Source: Gonocerus acuteangulatus (lineage: Eukaryota; Arthropoda; Insecta; Hemiptera; Coreidae). Taken from it: a DNA stretch of 64,000 bases. The DNA lies in the NCBI GenBank assembly GCA_946811695.1, contig OX328124.1:60575749-60639748 (forward strand). Direction: 5' to 3'. The first letter of the stretch is position 1, and each line of letters starts with the position of its first letter. A model generated the notes under the pieces. The model searched no databases and was not told the DNA's origin. It saw only the letters and a program-made list of their open reading frames with translations. The position numbers and the translations under genes were made by a program. Shown one piece after another: positions 37,338-48,960 of this stretch.

Positions 37338-39098
37338 ATGACTAACAGGAACTTCAAATTATTACAGTGGAATATGAACGGGTTGCAAAGACACATTGAC
37401 GATCTAAAGCACCTAGTGAGATCTAAACAATACCAAATACTAGCACTACAAGAAACACATTTATCAGCAGACAGAAACACTTCACTATTAGGATATTCAT
37501 CATATAGACATGATTATACATTGGGAGGAAAGGCTTCAGGAGGCGTCGCTATATTCGTCAAAGATACGGTCTATAGTGAACCTATCCGAATCAGAAGTAC
37601 GTTGCAGGCTGTCGCTTGTACTGTCTATGCTCCCTTTAGGATGACCATTTGCAATATCTATCTTCCACCAAGTGATAGAGTTGACCCTACTGACTTACAG
37701 GGCTTATTAACACAATTTCCTCGACCTTTAATATTTCTCGGAGACTTCAACGCACTTAGTACACTATGGAACTCAAATGTTACTAATACGAGGGGAAGAA
37801 TCATTGAAAATGTTCTTGATGTGCATGACTTGATCCCACTTAACGATAATTTTCCTACTCACCTATGCTCACGAACAGGGTCGTTTTCAAACATCGATGT
37901 CACAACATGTTCACCTGACATCCTTGTACGCTTCAAATGGGAGGTAATGAAAGACCTTTATAATAGCGACCACTTCCCAATAGCTATAGAACTAGAAAGC
38001 GTTCGTGTACCGTTCCAAGTATTTACAAGATTCAACACTAAGAAAGCAGATTGGACGAAATACCAACAACACATAATAAACGAACTTAACTTTTCGAACA
38101 TAGAAACAATACAGGACTTTAACGAACTGATAATTACAGCCGCTGAAAATTCGATTCCAAAAACCAGGACCGTAAAGAAACACATACCCGTCCCTTGGTG
38201 GAGTGAACGATGCAAACAGGCAGTAAAGGAAAAACGTAGTGCTCTTAACAAATTCAGGAGGAACCCTACAACCGAGTTCTTAATAAAATTCAAAAGAGCC
38301 AAAGCTACTTGCCGACACGTAATTACTGCAAGCAAAAGGCAATGTTGGGTAGACTTCTTAACGAAATTAAACAGAAATACGCCACAAAGTGCAGTATGGA
38401 ATAATCTTCAAAATATAACAAGTAGAAAATATCGGTCACCAATAAGTAGTCTGAAACAGCATGACTCAATTCTGACTGACAGTAAAAACATAGTCAATAC
38501 TTTAGCAAAACATTTCAGTGACATTTCAAAGATACCTGAAAATAACTACGTACACAATACTGACATGACACAACATCATTTAACCATTTTGGCCACAGCA
38601 AGAGAAACATCCCTACTAGACGAACCATTTACGATTGAAGAAATTAATCACGCACTAACTAACACAAAAGAAAGCTCACCCGGACCAGACAGAATCACAT
38701 ACAGTATGATTAAACACCTCCCCAACACTTGCCTTACAGACCTTTTGCGGATTATGAACATGGTATACGACTCGGGCCAAATCCCTGAATGTTGGACTAC
38801 TAGCATAGTTATTCCTATACTCAAACCTAACAAAGATAAATCTGAGGTTGCAAATTACAGGCCGATATCACTCACCAGCTGTGTCTGCAAGGTTTTTGAG
38901 AAAATGCTTAACAAAAGATTAATGTGGTACATTGAATCTAAGAGTCTACTCTCGCCATATCAATGCGGTTTCAGAGAAAGACACTCATCGCAGGACCATC
39001 TAGTTCGCCTAGAGTCTTACATCATAGATTCTTTCATTAATAAAAATGCCACACTAGCAGTGTCCTTTGATATAAAAAAAGCTTTCGACACAGTTTGG
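37338..39098 (+). pseudogene. LINE ORF2: APE endonuclease plus truncated reverse transcriptase
   Basis: ORF2 nicks target DNA and reverse-transcribes the element. From the ATG at 37338 the endonuclease shows the expected WNMNG (residues 11-15), QETH with Glu39, GDFNAL (135-140), FSNIDV (183-188) and SDH (210-212) residues, so this domain looks intact. The reverse transcriptase follows with SSPGPDRITYSMIK, PILKPNKDKSEVANYRPISL, QCGFRERHSSQDHL and motif A SFDIKKAFDTVW (about residues 575-587). Similarity stops there. The remaining open codons to 39200 are 3' UTR read-through, so the YxDD motif, RNase H and C-terminal zinc cluster are gone. The protein could nick but not polymerise. Confidence 0.9.
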
Positions 39099-39325
39099 AG
39101 TTTGGACACAGTTTCGGTTAAAAATTATTTTTTAATTTATTTTCTAGTAATTTATTCAATTTTTGTTTTCTTGACTATTCATACCTCAATACTTGCCTAA
39201 TTGTCTGAGCTAATATTTTGGAGTGGCATCGTTTAATCCAGCGCCTACATCAGCTTAATACAAGGTATTGAATGCTCTTCGCTTTAGATGCGGAGCATTA
39301 TCTATCAATAAATAAATAAATAAAT

Positions 39326-40001
39326 ATTAAATTTTCATTCATACGTAAAATGCATATTCAAATAAAACAAGGTAAGAAAATATTGGGGTTCGAAATAGAG
39401 CTTTCAGAGCAGATTGTGAGTATTTTCTACAACTGTACTGCAGCTGGTTTCGTTCTTTCCCCAATTTACATCTCTTTATTATTGGTTGTTTTTTTAAATT
39501 GAATTTTACAGTCATATGAGTATTTTAGATTTTTAAAGTGTAGTAAACACTAAAATTAATATTTTAAACAAGTTAAGTAAATGGGAAACGTATTTGTAAT
39601 AGTGATTTCCTAGAAAAAATGTTGGGAATGTGGAATGAGTAATTTCCGCTTAGCATACTGCTTCCCGACAATCGTGCTTTTCTTGAGAGTTCATTGCAAC
39701 AAGTGTTTGCATTTATCACGAAAGATCTAAACATAAAAATAATTGTTTCTATTCGAAGCTTTTAAAATTACACTAGGGATAAGAAGGGAAACGCGTCAGG
39801 ATGACGCGTTTCCTTAGATTAGGTGCTAACATTACCCTCTCTCCCCTTATGAGAGGCTCTTTATCCTGGAATAGCCAACGAAAGGGTGAATAACTTCGTG
39901 TTTGTTTTTAGAAAAAAATTATGAATATTCATTTGAGTTCAATTTTGGCTTAACTCCAGAGACTGTTTACTCTGGTACGCCCACATAAACACCCGCGCGC
40001 A
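39326..40001. other. Non-coding, no gene seen
   Basis: AT-rich sequence with no recognisable frame. It contains one small perfect hairpin (39787-39813, listed separately). Confidence 0.4.
39787..39813. repeat. Perfect 12-bp hairpin
   Basis: GGAAACGCGTCA (39787-39798), a three-base GGA loop, then its exact reverse complement (39802-39813). It could form a stable hairpin in RNA, but there is no T run to suggest a terminator and no known role. Confidence 0.7.
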
Positions 40002-40215
40002 GATACGGTTTCTCTCCCCAGGGGTGTTGCTCTTCTCCATGCTGCAATGTTTCGCCGGTTTTCTCTCCGGCTTCCTCAGGCTTCTTTTATCCATGCTTGG
40101 TGGTTGTCCTGCCAACCACTAAGGATGCATGATGAAAGCATGAGGAAGCCGGAGAGAAAACCAGCGAAATATTGCAGCATGGAGAGAGAAACACCGCTGG
40201 GGAGAGGAGCCGTAT
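40002..40215. repeat. GC-richer long hairpin, pre-miRNA-like or fold-back
   Basis: Bases 40002-40084 and 40134-40215 are reverse complements with roughly ten mismatches. The 50-base interior can pair further (ttggtggttg with caaccactaa), so almost the whole 214 bases can form one imperfect stem. The region is markedly GC-richer than its surroundings. Interruption of the stem by scattered mismatches is the pattern expected of an aging fold-back MITE or of a hairpin RNA precursor. Confidence 0.75.
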
Positions 40216-40252
40216 CACAAACCAAACATGTGACCCCAGCGAAAAAAATTAA

Positions 40253-40256
<4 letters not shown>

Positions 40257-40319
<63 letters not shown>

Positions 40320-40320
40320 T
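40257..40320. repeat. (TA)n-(GA)n compound microsatellite
   Basis: About 38 bases of TA repeat passing directly into about 25 bases of GA repeat. Confidence 0.95.
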
Positions 40321-40344
40321 AAAGAGGATGGGGGGAGAGAAAGT

Positions 40345-40470
40345 TAGGGTGACAGTGGCTCAGATGGTTCAAATTGGACTCATGAACTAGAGGTACTGAG
40401 TTTCAAACACGTAGCTTGTACTACCTATCTCCTAGTGTCTCTTCAGGGTCTGTAGTACTGATACATGATG
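40345..40470 (+). mobile_element. Possible tRNA-like SINE fragment
   Basis: 'cagtggctcagatgg' (A-box-like) is followed about 45 bases later by 'gagtttcaaacac' (a degraded B box). The sequence between is similar in wording to the SINE head on the minus strand near 63885. No clear tail is present before the TA tract at 40506. Confidence 0.4.
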
Positions 40471-40502
40471 TCCTCCGTAGTATGCCGAAAGGTACACGAA
40501 CG

Positions 40503-40505
<3 letters not shown>

Positions 40506-40561
<56 letters not shown>
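40506..40561. repeat. (TA)n microsatellite
   Basis: About 56 bases of TA repeat. Open frames through it on both strands are artefacts. Confidence 0.95.
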
Positions 40562-40564
<3 letters not shown>

Positions 40565-40835
40565 ATGGTAGGAGCAAAATCCATCTTGGACACCTGACGA
40601 GGAGAAAAGCAGGTAGTGTCGGACTCCAACCGACTAAAAACCTCCCCCCCCCCTTGTTCTTCGCGATCATGATGGAAACCGCTCACGCATTACTTCATCA
40701 TGATAGCTATCTAATTATCTTACACAGTTAATTTCTTTCTCCTTCGTCTCTACAATAGTCCTGACCGCGATGTAGGAATAGTTCCATGCTTCCTCTGAAG
40801 TTAGGTCTCTCATCATATTTACAACAGCAAACGTC

Positions 40836-41519
40836 TTGTTGACGTTTGGAAAACTAGCAATTGACAAAGCCCTGAATATTAATTTGCCAACGAAAACCCA
40901 TTTAACAATATTTACAAATTCTCTATCTGCTCTCCTTGCTATAAGTGATCCATATTCATCGCATCCCATAATAGTGAATGTATTTAAAAGAATTTACGAG
41001 CTAAATTTAAAGGAACAAAAGGTAACATTTGTATGGATGCCAGGACATTGCGGAATAAATAAAAATGAACAATTTGACACCATGGCAAGGAAAGCAATTA
41101 GAGATGGTATGCCTTTCCATAAAGTTTCAAAATTTGATTTAATGGCCTACTCAAAAGACATGATTTCGAATACATGGCAAACTGTTTGGCAACAAGTAAG
41201 GGAAAACAAACTCAGAGAAATAAAGAGACGTGTTATATCATGGAAGACCTCAACAAATGGCACAAGAAAGAAGGAAGTGGTGTTAACCCGTATCAGAATT
41301 GGCCATACAAACCTCACCCATTCCGTTCTCATGTCAAAGGAACCTCCACCAATTTGCAGCTCATGCTATGTTAAACACATTCTGACGAATTGCCGCGCTT
41401 ATGAGCAACTAAAAGAGCAACACCAACTACCTGACTCCTTAGATGAAATTCTATCAAGTATTCAAGTAGAGCGGCTTTTCAACTTTTTAAATGCCTCGAA
41501 GTTAATTGACAAAATTTAA
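40836..41519 (+). pseudogene. LINE ORF2 RNase H and C-terminal domain fragment
   Basis: RNase H in I-type LINEs removes the RNA template strand. This 227-codon frame lacks the first catalytic acidic residues. It shows FTNSLSAL (residues 26-33), where intact members have TDS, so a catalytic Asp is Asn at residue 28. It then shows VWMPGHCGINKNEQFDTMARKA with His71 and Asp81. Next come the 'TRIRIGHTNLTHS' stretch (151-163) and a C-terminal zinc-type cluster PPPICSSC...HILTNC (171-186). The frame itself is undamaged to its TAA, suggesting a fairly young insertion, but it is 5' truncated and catalytically defective. Confidence 0.85.
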
Positions 41520-41763
41520 TTCAACCTTATATCAAAATTCAATACAAAAAAATTTAGTTACACCTTAAATTAAAAATACCACCGTAAGCATGGCTAAATG
41601 ACACTGATATGCATATGTACGTATATGGATGTATGTGTGTATATGAGTGTGTGTGTGAATGCATCTATGTATATGTATAATCACTAAACAAGAATTATCA
41701 ATCAAAGGAATGGCGTTAATGACCTTATAGGGTTGACATGCCATTAAAAACCAAAAAAAAAAA
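40836..41763 (+). mobile_element. 3' part of an I-type LINE (RNase H, C-terminus, 3' UTR)
   Basis: The coding part 40836-41519 is followed by a 240-bp 3' UTR ending 'aatggcgttaatgacc', 'gggttgacatgccattaaaa' and an A-rich tail at 41763. This is a different 3' end from the LINE at 34984-39325. It is therefore a separate, 5'-truncated insertion of a related family, not the missing half of that LINE. Confidence 0.8.
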
Positions 41764-41990
41764 GTCTTGTTGGTAGCCATACTGTAGTCATGCCTGATGC
41801 TTTTCCACCTCGGGCATATAAAAAGCACGTGCTCGACATCATCTATTTCTCCACAGTAGGTACACACTTCAGTACTTGCTCTTTTCCGATCTTGTAAATA
41901 CTTTCTAAAGCATCCGTGCCCCGATAGCGCTCGAGTGAGGAAATAGTCAAGTTCCCCGGATGGCCTTTCGATTCTGGTTTTTATATCTGG
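41762..41990 (-). pseudogene. R1-like LINE ORF2 C-terminal zinc-finger fragment
   Basis: On the minus strand about 75 codons read RPSGELDYFLTRALSGHGCF...KYLQD, then EVCTYCGEIDDVEHVLFICPRW. 'Y-LT-x-L-(S/T)-GHG-F-x-x-YL' followed by C-x2-C...H-x4-C is the C-terminal signature of R1/Jockey-group LINE proteins. The frame runs upstream into a TA repeat, so the body is missing. The 3' side abuts the A-rich tail of the plus-strand LINE at 41763, suggesting that LINE inserted next to or into this older fragment. Confidence 0.8.
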
Positions 41991-41993
41991 TAA

Positions 41994-42008
41994 ATATATA
42001 CATATATA

Positions 42009-42059
<51 letters not shown>

Positions 42060-42060
42060 T
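41994..42060. repeat. (TA)n microsatellite
   Basis: TA-rich tract with three interruptions. It marks the upstream boundary of the R1-like fragment. Confidence 0.9.
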
Positions 42061-42809
42061 AAAATGATGCTTATATGCACGATAAAAAATAATCCTGTTT
42101 TTTTTTTATCTCTCTTACTTACCCAGTTAGACCTAGATTAAACTCCTGTTGGGAAATAAATTAAACTAGACGTGACATGAGACAAGTTAAAAAGACCATA
42201 TGTAGCCAAGCTGGAATTCCTATGTGATGACAATAATCCTGTGCCGGAATGCCTATGTGCTGACAATAAGAAGATCTAGTTGCTACATAAGGCCATCTGA
42301 CGGTAGGTTTACTGAATCTTAACAACTCTATACATCATCCTTGCATTGCGGCTAGTCGTACGTGTTGCTCTTCGCAACTATTAAAACCCATACTAAAATG
42401 GTAATTCCAGCCTGGAGAGCTCCCATTTCATGAGTCAATTACATTCTCTACGGTGCGTCCTTTTCTGGAAATGACAATTTATTCTTGGTCACTTGGTAAT
42501 TTATAGTTTTTTTTTTATTACTTGAGCCTGAGAGTAACCGTTATGAACATTATAATCAAAGGTTATCAGTTAACAATAACCCGTATAAATATATAAATAA
42601 AATATAATATCAATTCTTCGTGTTAATATATATATTAACTGTCTTGACAAGAGAACATCCCCAAGTGTCCGGAGCCGATTTTTTTATGAAACTTTGTATA
42701 TTTATTAAACACGCGAAAATAATCGATACGTATTTTTTTATATCGTACGATTAAGGGGTGAAAGCACCCTTCCAAAGTACACTTCAAATATTCTAACAAA
42801 GGAGATATA
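42061..42809. other. Non-coding, unassigned
   Basis: No domain-bearing frame. A doubled phrase ('ggaattcctatgtgatgaca' and 'ggaatgcctatgtgctgaca', about 40 bases apart near 42211-42270) is the only local repeat I noted. Confidence 0.35.
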
Positions 42810-43010
42810 CAGTGGTGGGGACACCGATTTGGTCCACTTTTTTTCTGGTGATCAAAAAATAGTCGACGCGTGTCCGAGAGTTCCGTCCAATACGCCTTAG
42901 AAGCTGAGGAATACAATAAAATATGTTGAAAATCGCTAAAAAGATTGGAATTCTCATCTCCTCCTATGTGGGATTTTGACACGTTAGCTAATCTGTCAAG
43001 AGGTAACCTG
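42810..43010 (+). mobile_element. One end of the CAGTGGTG fold-back element
   Basis: CAGTGGTGGGGACACCG at 42810 is preceded by TA and followed by 'aaaaaatagtcgacgcgtgt' and 'ccgtccaatacgcctta'. It matches the left arm of the element at 12905-14751 base for base over long stretches. No opposite end was found nearby, so the copy is truncated. Confidence 0.7.
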
Positions 43011-44576
43011 TGACATATCTTATATAAGAAACCCCTATTCCGGAACAAAGTATAAATACGCTTCTAGTATCATATAGTTTGGTTTTCCCATAAGGAAATA
43101 AGTTTTTTTTTTTTTTTTTCCCAATTTTTAAGGCAAATAACTTATTATATTTGCCTGATTTTTTTGTGTTGCCTATAGTTCGTTAACTATTAATGCATTT
43201 TGCATGAATGTTTTTTCTTATTTGGGTTTTTATTCATCATTTATTTTTTTTTTTTTTTTTAAATATATTTAATTTTTTTAATTATTTGTTTCATATGTGT
43301 ATTCGTCCTTGTTATATTTTTATATATATCCAGTTTTTAAGAAAGTCAATTATTTTGCTGTCGTTAACCAACGCAATGCTAATATTTGTAGGAAATTTCA
43401 ATTTTTCAAATTCCTTCCTGTAGTAGTGACATAGGACTAAAATGTTTTTTTTTTTTGACAAAATGTCATTATGTCTTGGACGTTTTGATGTCTGATTCAT
43501 ATATGGACAGACGTATCATTACAATTTGGTAACTTTAGAGCTTTTTACTTAAGAAAGAGCGGTCAAAATGTTATCTACTACTTATATGGATGCTATGAAT
43601 AAGAAGGGCTCTTAGTAATTTGAAAAAGGTCTACTTAAATAAAAACAGTTCTCTTTAACAGTTACTCCGAATAAGTACCTACTGTAATATATTTGAGAAT
43701 GTATGATTTTGCTTCCAAGTAAAATTATATGGTTTCCTAGATCAAAGAGGCTGATGAGGATTGTAAAACCACATAGACACACATAGTTTTAAGCTAGTTT
43801 AACTGTTATAGTAGTACTGTGGTAGTAGTATTCACAAGTTTTAATTATAAACATAACTATTTTTTGTGGAATAGCTGACAAGGCGTTCTGCATATATGAT
43901 GGCGTATCATTCAGTATGTAGATGAAGGCACTAAGCTAATATCAGAAAATATTCTTTGAGCTTAAATGGTGCTGGGGTAACCTACTTGTAATTCCTTAAA
44001 GCATATACAAACCTTAGTAAGCGAGAGTAAGTAAACATTAAACTATTTATGCCGATAATAAAAGGGCGAAGGATCATTAAAGCCACGACAGGCAACGCAA
44101 TAAAAGCAGTTGGCCTTTAACATTAGTTATGGTCGTTATGGCGAAACTGAAATAATTGATTTTTTATTTCACGAGAATCCACTGCAATATTGGTTTTTTT
44201 TTCTCCGAGACTGGCCTTAAGATTTCTTAATTTCCTTCTAATTATAAATTCATTTTTTGACCTTGTTTGTGTATTTCATACTTCTTTTGAAAATTTAAAC
44301 TCAGATATCCTTAATAGGAATGTAACTATGAAACAGCTACAATATTTGAATAATATGACTAATTTAAGAATCGGAGAAAAGTATTTTAATATCTCTTTAC
44401 TTAACATTTCATTGAAAGGATTAGATTGGGCAACCGAGATAAATGAAATTTTAATTTCAGAATCCTGTTTCATCGAACAGTTAATCTCAAGGTATAAAAA
44501 TCTTGAACTTCATTTAATTTAAAACGTATTTGGGCAATTATATATACTTAAGATATTTTAGTTACTGAAAATATTT
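43011..44576. other. AT-rich non-coding, no gene seen
   Basis: Several frames of 60-110 codons occur, including 44190-44522, but none shows a domain, and the composition is that of background AT-rich DNA. Confidence 0.4.
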
Positions 44577-44765
44577 GGGTTTGGTGGATAGCTTATCCGA
44601 TTCCTGCTTAAGGAGATATGGGTTCGAGATCCACCTGCAGAAGGTCGAGTTTTTTATTTTGGGAGCTCTCTGAATAAATTCCCTGCTCCACAATGGATGT
44701 TGAAGAAGGGTGGCAACCTATAGATGGCCTAGTTGCAGATGAGCCGTAAAAGCAAAGAAAAATTA
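44577..44765 (+). mobile_element. SINE with tRNA-like head and shared tail
   Basis: An A-box-like 'tttggtggatagcttatcc' and a B-box-like 'gggttcgagatcc' form the head. The body has 'agctctctgaataaattccc'. The 3' end 'ggcaacctatagatggcc', then 'gatgagccgtaaaa', matches the tail of the 5S-headed SINE at 55228-55427. Confidence 0.7.
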
Positions 44766-46850
44766 GGATATTTTAATTGAACATGATATGAATGTTTTAA
44801 AGTACCTATTCCAAGAGGTTTAAGTAATTGTTAATATTTTTATTCCCTCCATATTACTAAATTTATGCATTCTTGTAGGCCAGCTTTGCTCATAATACTT
44901 GAGTAGGTTTTATTTTATGTAATTTTCAGTTCACGATTTGGCTATTACAAATTTATATTTCTTATAAACGTTTCTTTTTTCTACTTCCAAAAAAAAACAC
45001 AAAAAAAAAACAAAACATGTAATTATACCCATAATGTGGTTCAAAATATGAGAAAACTGTAATAAGTGTTTCGGGTTGAGGGGAGTAGTCCTCCTCTCAT
45101 GTTCTCATGATACATGGACGATACGATTTGAATAAATGTATGCATACTCTCCAGTTTTTGAAGAAGGATTTATCAAACTTATTTAAAAAAAAACAAAAAA
45201 AAAAAAAAAAACAGACATTTGCTCCGCAACCTACACGAATTCCTCAGGGTGGTCACGGTTAGAATATAATGTCTTTACCATCGTTGTATTTGTTAAAGCC
45301 ATCAATTTGGGTCTGTTTAATGCACGAAACTGAATGATATTACTAAATGGGTCAATTCTATGAAATAATTTATTTCATTTATATAGAATTTGAATTATTT
45401 ATCTAGATATGACTTGGTAGAGAGGTTTCTAAGGAAATTGGTGCTGGGATGTTCCCCATTATGATTTTGTTATAATTAAATATAATGAGTGTTATGAAAG
45501 GACCTTACTAGACACTAGTAATTTTAAGATAAGACAGTAGTTCATTCAGAAAGACCGTAGTAGATAAGAGATGTTCATTCATCTTCATTGATTTGAGCTC
45601 TGATTAGCCTGCTCCAGATTGTAATGATTTATTATATTTCTTAATTCAGTCCTTCATTATCCGATCAGGATAAATTGGCTATATATCCTTCACTTTAGGA
45701 GGGTGAAAGGGATCTATTATCTACAATTAGGTGGCTATAATTGGACAATAGTACTATATGAATTGTTTCTCCATCAGAACAGCCAGTGGAATCATTCAAG
45801 ATGGGGTTTCCTCGCATCATTCAAGATGACCTCAATCTCTATGCAATTCATCAAGCATGGGGTAATGTAAATATATAAACGCATTGACTTAATTCATGAA
45901 ATGTCTTCATTTTATTTAATAATATGTGGTGATTTTATATATTAAAATTATATGATATAATTTTATTGCAAATATTTTTTTGAATTATAAGACATTAATG
46001 ATAGAATAAATCTGTCTCTCATTGGAAGAACATGTTGGAACAACAAAAAACCATAAATATACCTGAAACTTGTCCACTCCATTGTAATCTACGTAATTGT
46101 ACCCAGCTATTGACTTTTATTCTTAGTGCATTAGTTTCATTGATTTTTTAATAAAAATTATTTTAAAATTTTTAACACTTTAGAATAAACTGAAATAATG
46201 GAAACATAGTATCGAAAAATTATACAGCTTTTACAAGTAAATATTAATTCAATTAATGCTACATTTTTTTTTATTTTGGTGTTGATTTCTATAATTGTTC
46301 CAGCCGAACGTTCGAGTGGCGAGCATTCATGTTAAGAATGTTTCATACACTTTTCATATTCCATAAACTATTAATTATTTCCATTTGTTATTCCTTTTTC
46401 CTCATCGCTGCTTATTTGTTTCTGATTTTATGATTACAAATTCGTTATTTAGTCATATTTATTATGCCATTGTGTTTAATTAGTATATACTAATGTTATA
46501 AATATAATGTAAATATATATTATTTACTTTTATGAAAAACAAAATGTAGCTTCCTCGTCGCGAAAAATGACGGACAATTTATTAATTTAGTAATAGGGTA
46601 AGGATAAAATGTGGAAATATTCTGAAGACGAGTTTCATGGGAAGTCAATAGTTTTGTGACATTTTTAATTCATTAAAGCAACACTGAAGTAATTAATTCT
46701 TGCAGATTCAAGAAATTAAAATATAAACAGGATTTATCGTTTTCTTTGAAAACGGAAGTACGACACAGTTCCCTGGAAATTAAATTTCTTAATGGCTCCA
46801 GTTAATTTTAAATTCTTATGAAATTAAAAAGGTTATATAAAAAAAAAACC
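44766..46850. other. AT-rich non-coding, no gene seen
   Basis: No recognisable gene or element ends. A-runs near 44990 and 45185 could be decayed retroelement tails. Confidence 0.4.
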
Positions 46851-48065
46851 TGCACCTTACCTCTTTGTGCATCGAAACGAGTGAACTCCTAAACTATTTC
46901 ACCTGCATATGAATGTAAGGCGTTAGCGATTAGACCACGGGAAGACCCCTCTATTCCTTTAAATTTAATATTTTATTTTTTAATCCCTTTTTAAAGTAAT
47001 GGAACTTGATTATTGAAAATACAAGAAATAGCTGTGGTTTTGTCAACATTTTTATATTAATTTAGTCTTCAAACTTTCTTAAATTCCTAAGTAGGTGGAT
47101 CAAAATAGCTTAGAACATTTTTATTAAGTTTTAACAGTAACTGTAGTCGCGCATTATCCCGTCAAGTGTCCTGCACCTTACCTCTTTGTGCATCGAAACG
47201 AGTGAACTCCTAAACTATTTATCCTGCATATGAATGTAAGGCGTTAGCGATTAGACCACGGGAAGACCCCTCTATTCCTTCAAATTTAATATTTTATTTT
47301 TTAATCCCTTTTTAAAGTAATGGAACTTGATTATTGAAAATACAAGAAATAGCTGTGGTTTTGTCAACATTTTTATATTAATTTAGTCTTCAAACTTTCT
47401 TAAATTCCTAAGTAGGTGGATCAAAATAGCTTAGAACATTTTTATTAAGTTTTAACAGTAACTGTAGTCGCGCATTATCCCGTCAAGTGTCCTGCACCTT
47501 ACCTCTTTGTGCATCGAAACGAGTGAACTCCTAAACTATTTATCCTGCATATGAATGTAAGGCGTTAGCGATTAGACCACGGGAAGACCCCTCTATTCCT
47601 TCAAATTTAATATTTTATTTTTTAATCCCTTTTTAAAGTAATGGAACTTGATTATTGAAAATACAAGAAATAGCTGTGGGTTTGTCAACATTTTTATATT
47701 AATTTAGTCTTCAAACTTTCTTAAATTCCTAAGTAGGTGGATCAAAATAGCTTAGAACATTTTTATTAAGTTTTAACAGTAACTGTAGTCGCGCATTATC
47801 CCGTCAAGTGTCCTGCACCTTACCTCTTTGTGCATCGAAACGAGTGAACTCCTAAACTATTTATCCTGCATATGAATGTAAGGCGTTAGCGATTAGACCA
47901 CGGGAAGACCCCTCTATTCCTTCAAATTTAATATTTTATTTTTTAATCCCTTTTTAAAGTAATGGAACTTGATTATTGAAAATACAAGAAATAGCTGTGG
48001 TTTTGTCAACATTTTTATATTAATTTAGTCTTCAAACTTTCTTAAATTCCTAAGTAGGTGGAGCA
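46851..48065 (-). repeat. Four tandem copies of a 321-bp SINE-derived unit
   Basis: The word TGCACCTTACCTCTTTGTGC starts copies at 46851, 47172, 47493 and 47814, exactly 321 bp apart. The copies are nearly identical apart from a few substitutions; the fourth stops after about 250 bp. On the minus strand each contains a tRNA-like start ('ttcccgtggtctaatcgcta' and a 'gtttcgatgca' B-box-like word), similar to the SINE head at 8401. The array looks like a satellite in its early stages built from a SINE plus adjoining sequence. Confidence 0.9.
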
Positions 48066-48430
48066 ATAATAGTTTAGGAGTTCACTCGTTTCGATGCACA
48101 AAGAGGTAAGGTGCAGGACACTTGACGGGATAATGCCCGACTACAGTTACTGTTAAAACTTAATAAAAATGTTCTAAGCTATTTTGATCCACCTACTTAG
48201 GAATTTCAGAAAGTTTGAAGACTAAATCAATATAAAAATATTGACAAACCTCAGCTATTTCTTGTATTTTCAAAAATCGAGTTCCATTACTTTAAAAAGG
48301 GATTAAAAAATAAAATTTTAAATCTTCAAACGTTCTTAAATCCCAAACTAGGTGGAGCAAAAATAGTTTGGGAAATGTTTATTACGTTTTAGTGAAGCGT
48401 AGATCACGTTGATAATACACTTTTCTGACA
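48066..48430 (+). repeat. Inverted and diverged copies flanking the 321-bp array
   Basis: From 48066 to about 48320 the array unit appears reverse-complemented ('gagttcactcgtttcgatgc' onward) with moderate divergence. After it, 48320-48430 resembles the unit again in the original orientation but is much more diverged. The array therefore ends in an inverted junction. Confidence 0.75.
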
Positions 48431-48960
48431 ACTTCAAAAACAAAAGTGTGTTTTGCTCCATTCGTGTTAACATTTTAGGCATTTAAAGGTACTTTTTGGG
48501 AAGTAAATTTAATCCTCTACAACGTTCATATCGACTACTTTTTTCATTACGGGCATACTTTCTACGTTATTGGCAGAAAAATGACAAACAATAAAGGTTT
48601 TATCGGTTTTTGGCAATTTGTTACTCATTGGTGAGCTTTAGCGAAAAAATGACAGATATAAAATCGACATAAGATTCAATTCTCTACAATAATCCGTCGT
48701 AAAAATAACCCCTTTCCATTGGAGAGTCCAGAGTTAGGATCTCTGGAGAAGAACTGGAGAAAGTTGAGAGGTCCTGCGTTAAGTCTAATGAATGTTCATT
48801 CGACCACGTTAAGACCCACCAAGTTTCGTTTTTAAATTTCAAAAATTGTGGGAAAAAAGGGGGGTATCAATAGAGTTTTGAACACCCTGTGTATAAAGTT
48901 ACGCCCAAAACATTTTGTTCCCACTATTTTTTAATTACTTATAGATTTTTTTTAAATTTT
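48431..48960. other. Non-coding, probable old element debris
   Basis: No coding frame. It contains a 'gaacaccctgtgta' phrase near 48882 similar to 'ggacaccctgta' near 10023. Confidence 0.35.

Larger units (their letters stand above)
34984..39325 (+). mobile_element. Jockey/I-group LINE, 5' truncated and internally deleted
   Basis: ORF1 with zinc knuckles (to 36605) is followed by ORF2 (from 37338) with APE endonuclease and the first part of the reverse transcriptase. At about 39098 the sequence jumps to the family's 3' UTR end ('gctttagatgcggagcatta') and an (AATA)n tail ending near 39325. That 3' end is the same as in the minus-strand fragment at 30296-31320. A direct repeat GACACAGTTT (39087-39096 and 39105-39114) sits at the junction. 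An RTE-like insertion splits ORF1. Confidence 0.85.

Noticed and set aside
37958..38335. Minus-strand frames inside the LINE ORF2 region (also 37992-38183, 38648-38833 and 41147-41332)
   Set aside because: They are shadows of the sense coding frame and show no domain.
40715..40969. 84-codon minus-strand frame
   Set aside because: It overlaps the RNase H fragment in antisense and has no recognisable domain.
40836..41519. Missing second half of the LINE ORF2 at 37338
   Set aside because: The upstream LINE already has its own 3' end and tail at 39130-39325, and the two 3' ends differ.
44190..44522. 110-codon open frame
   Set aside because: No start context, domain or repeat relationship. Overlapped by an antisense frame.
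46851..48065. CRISPR-like array
   Set aside because: Repeats are contiguous 321-bp units with no spacers, in eukaryotic DNA.
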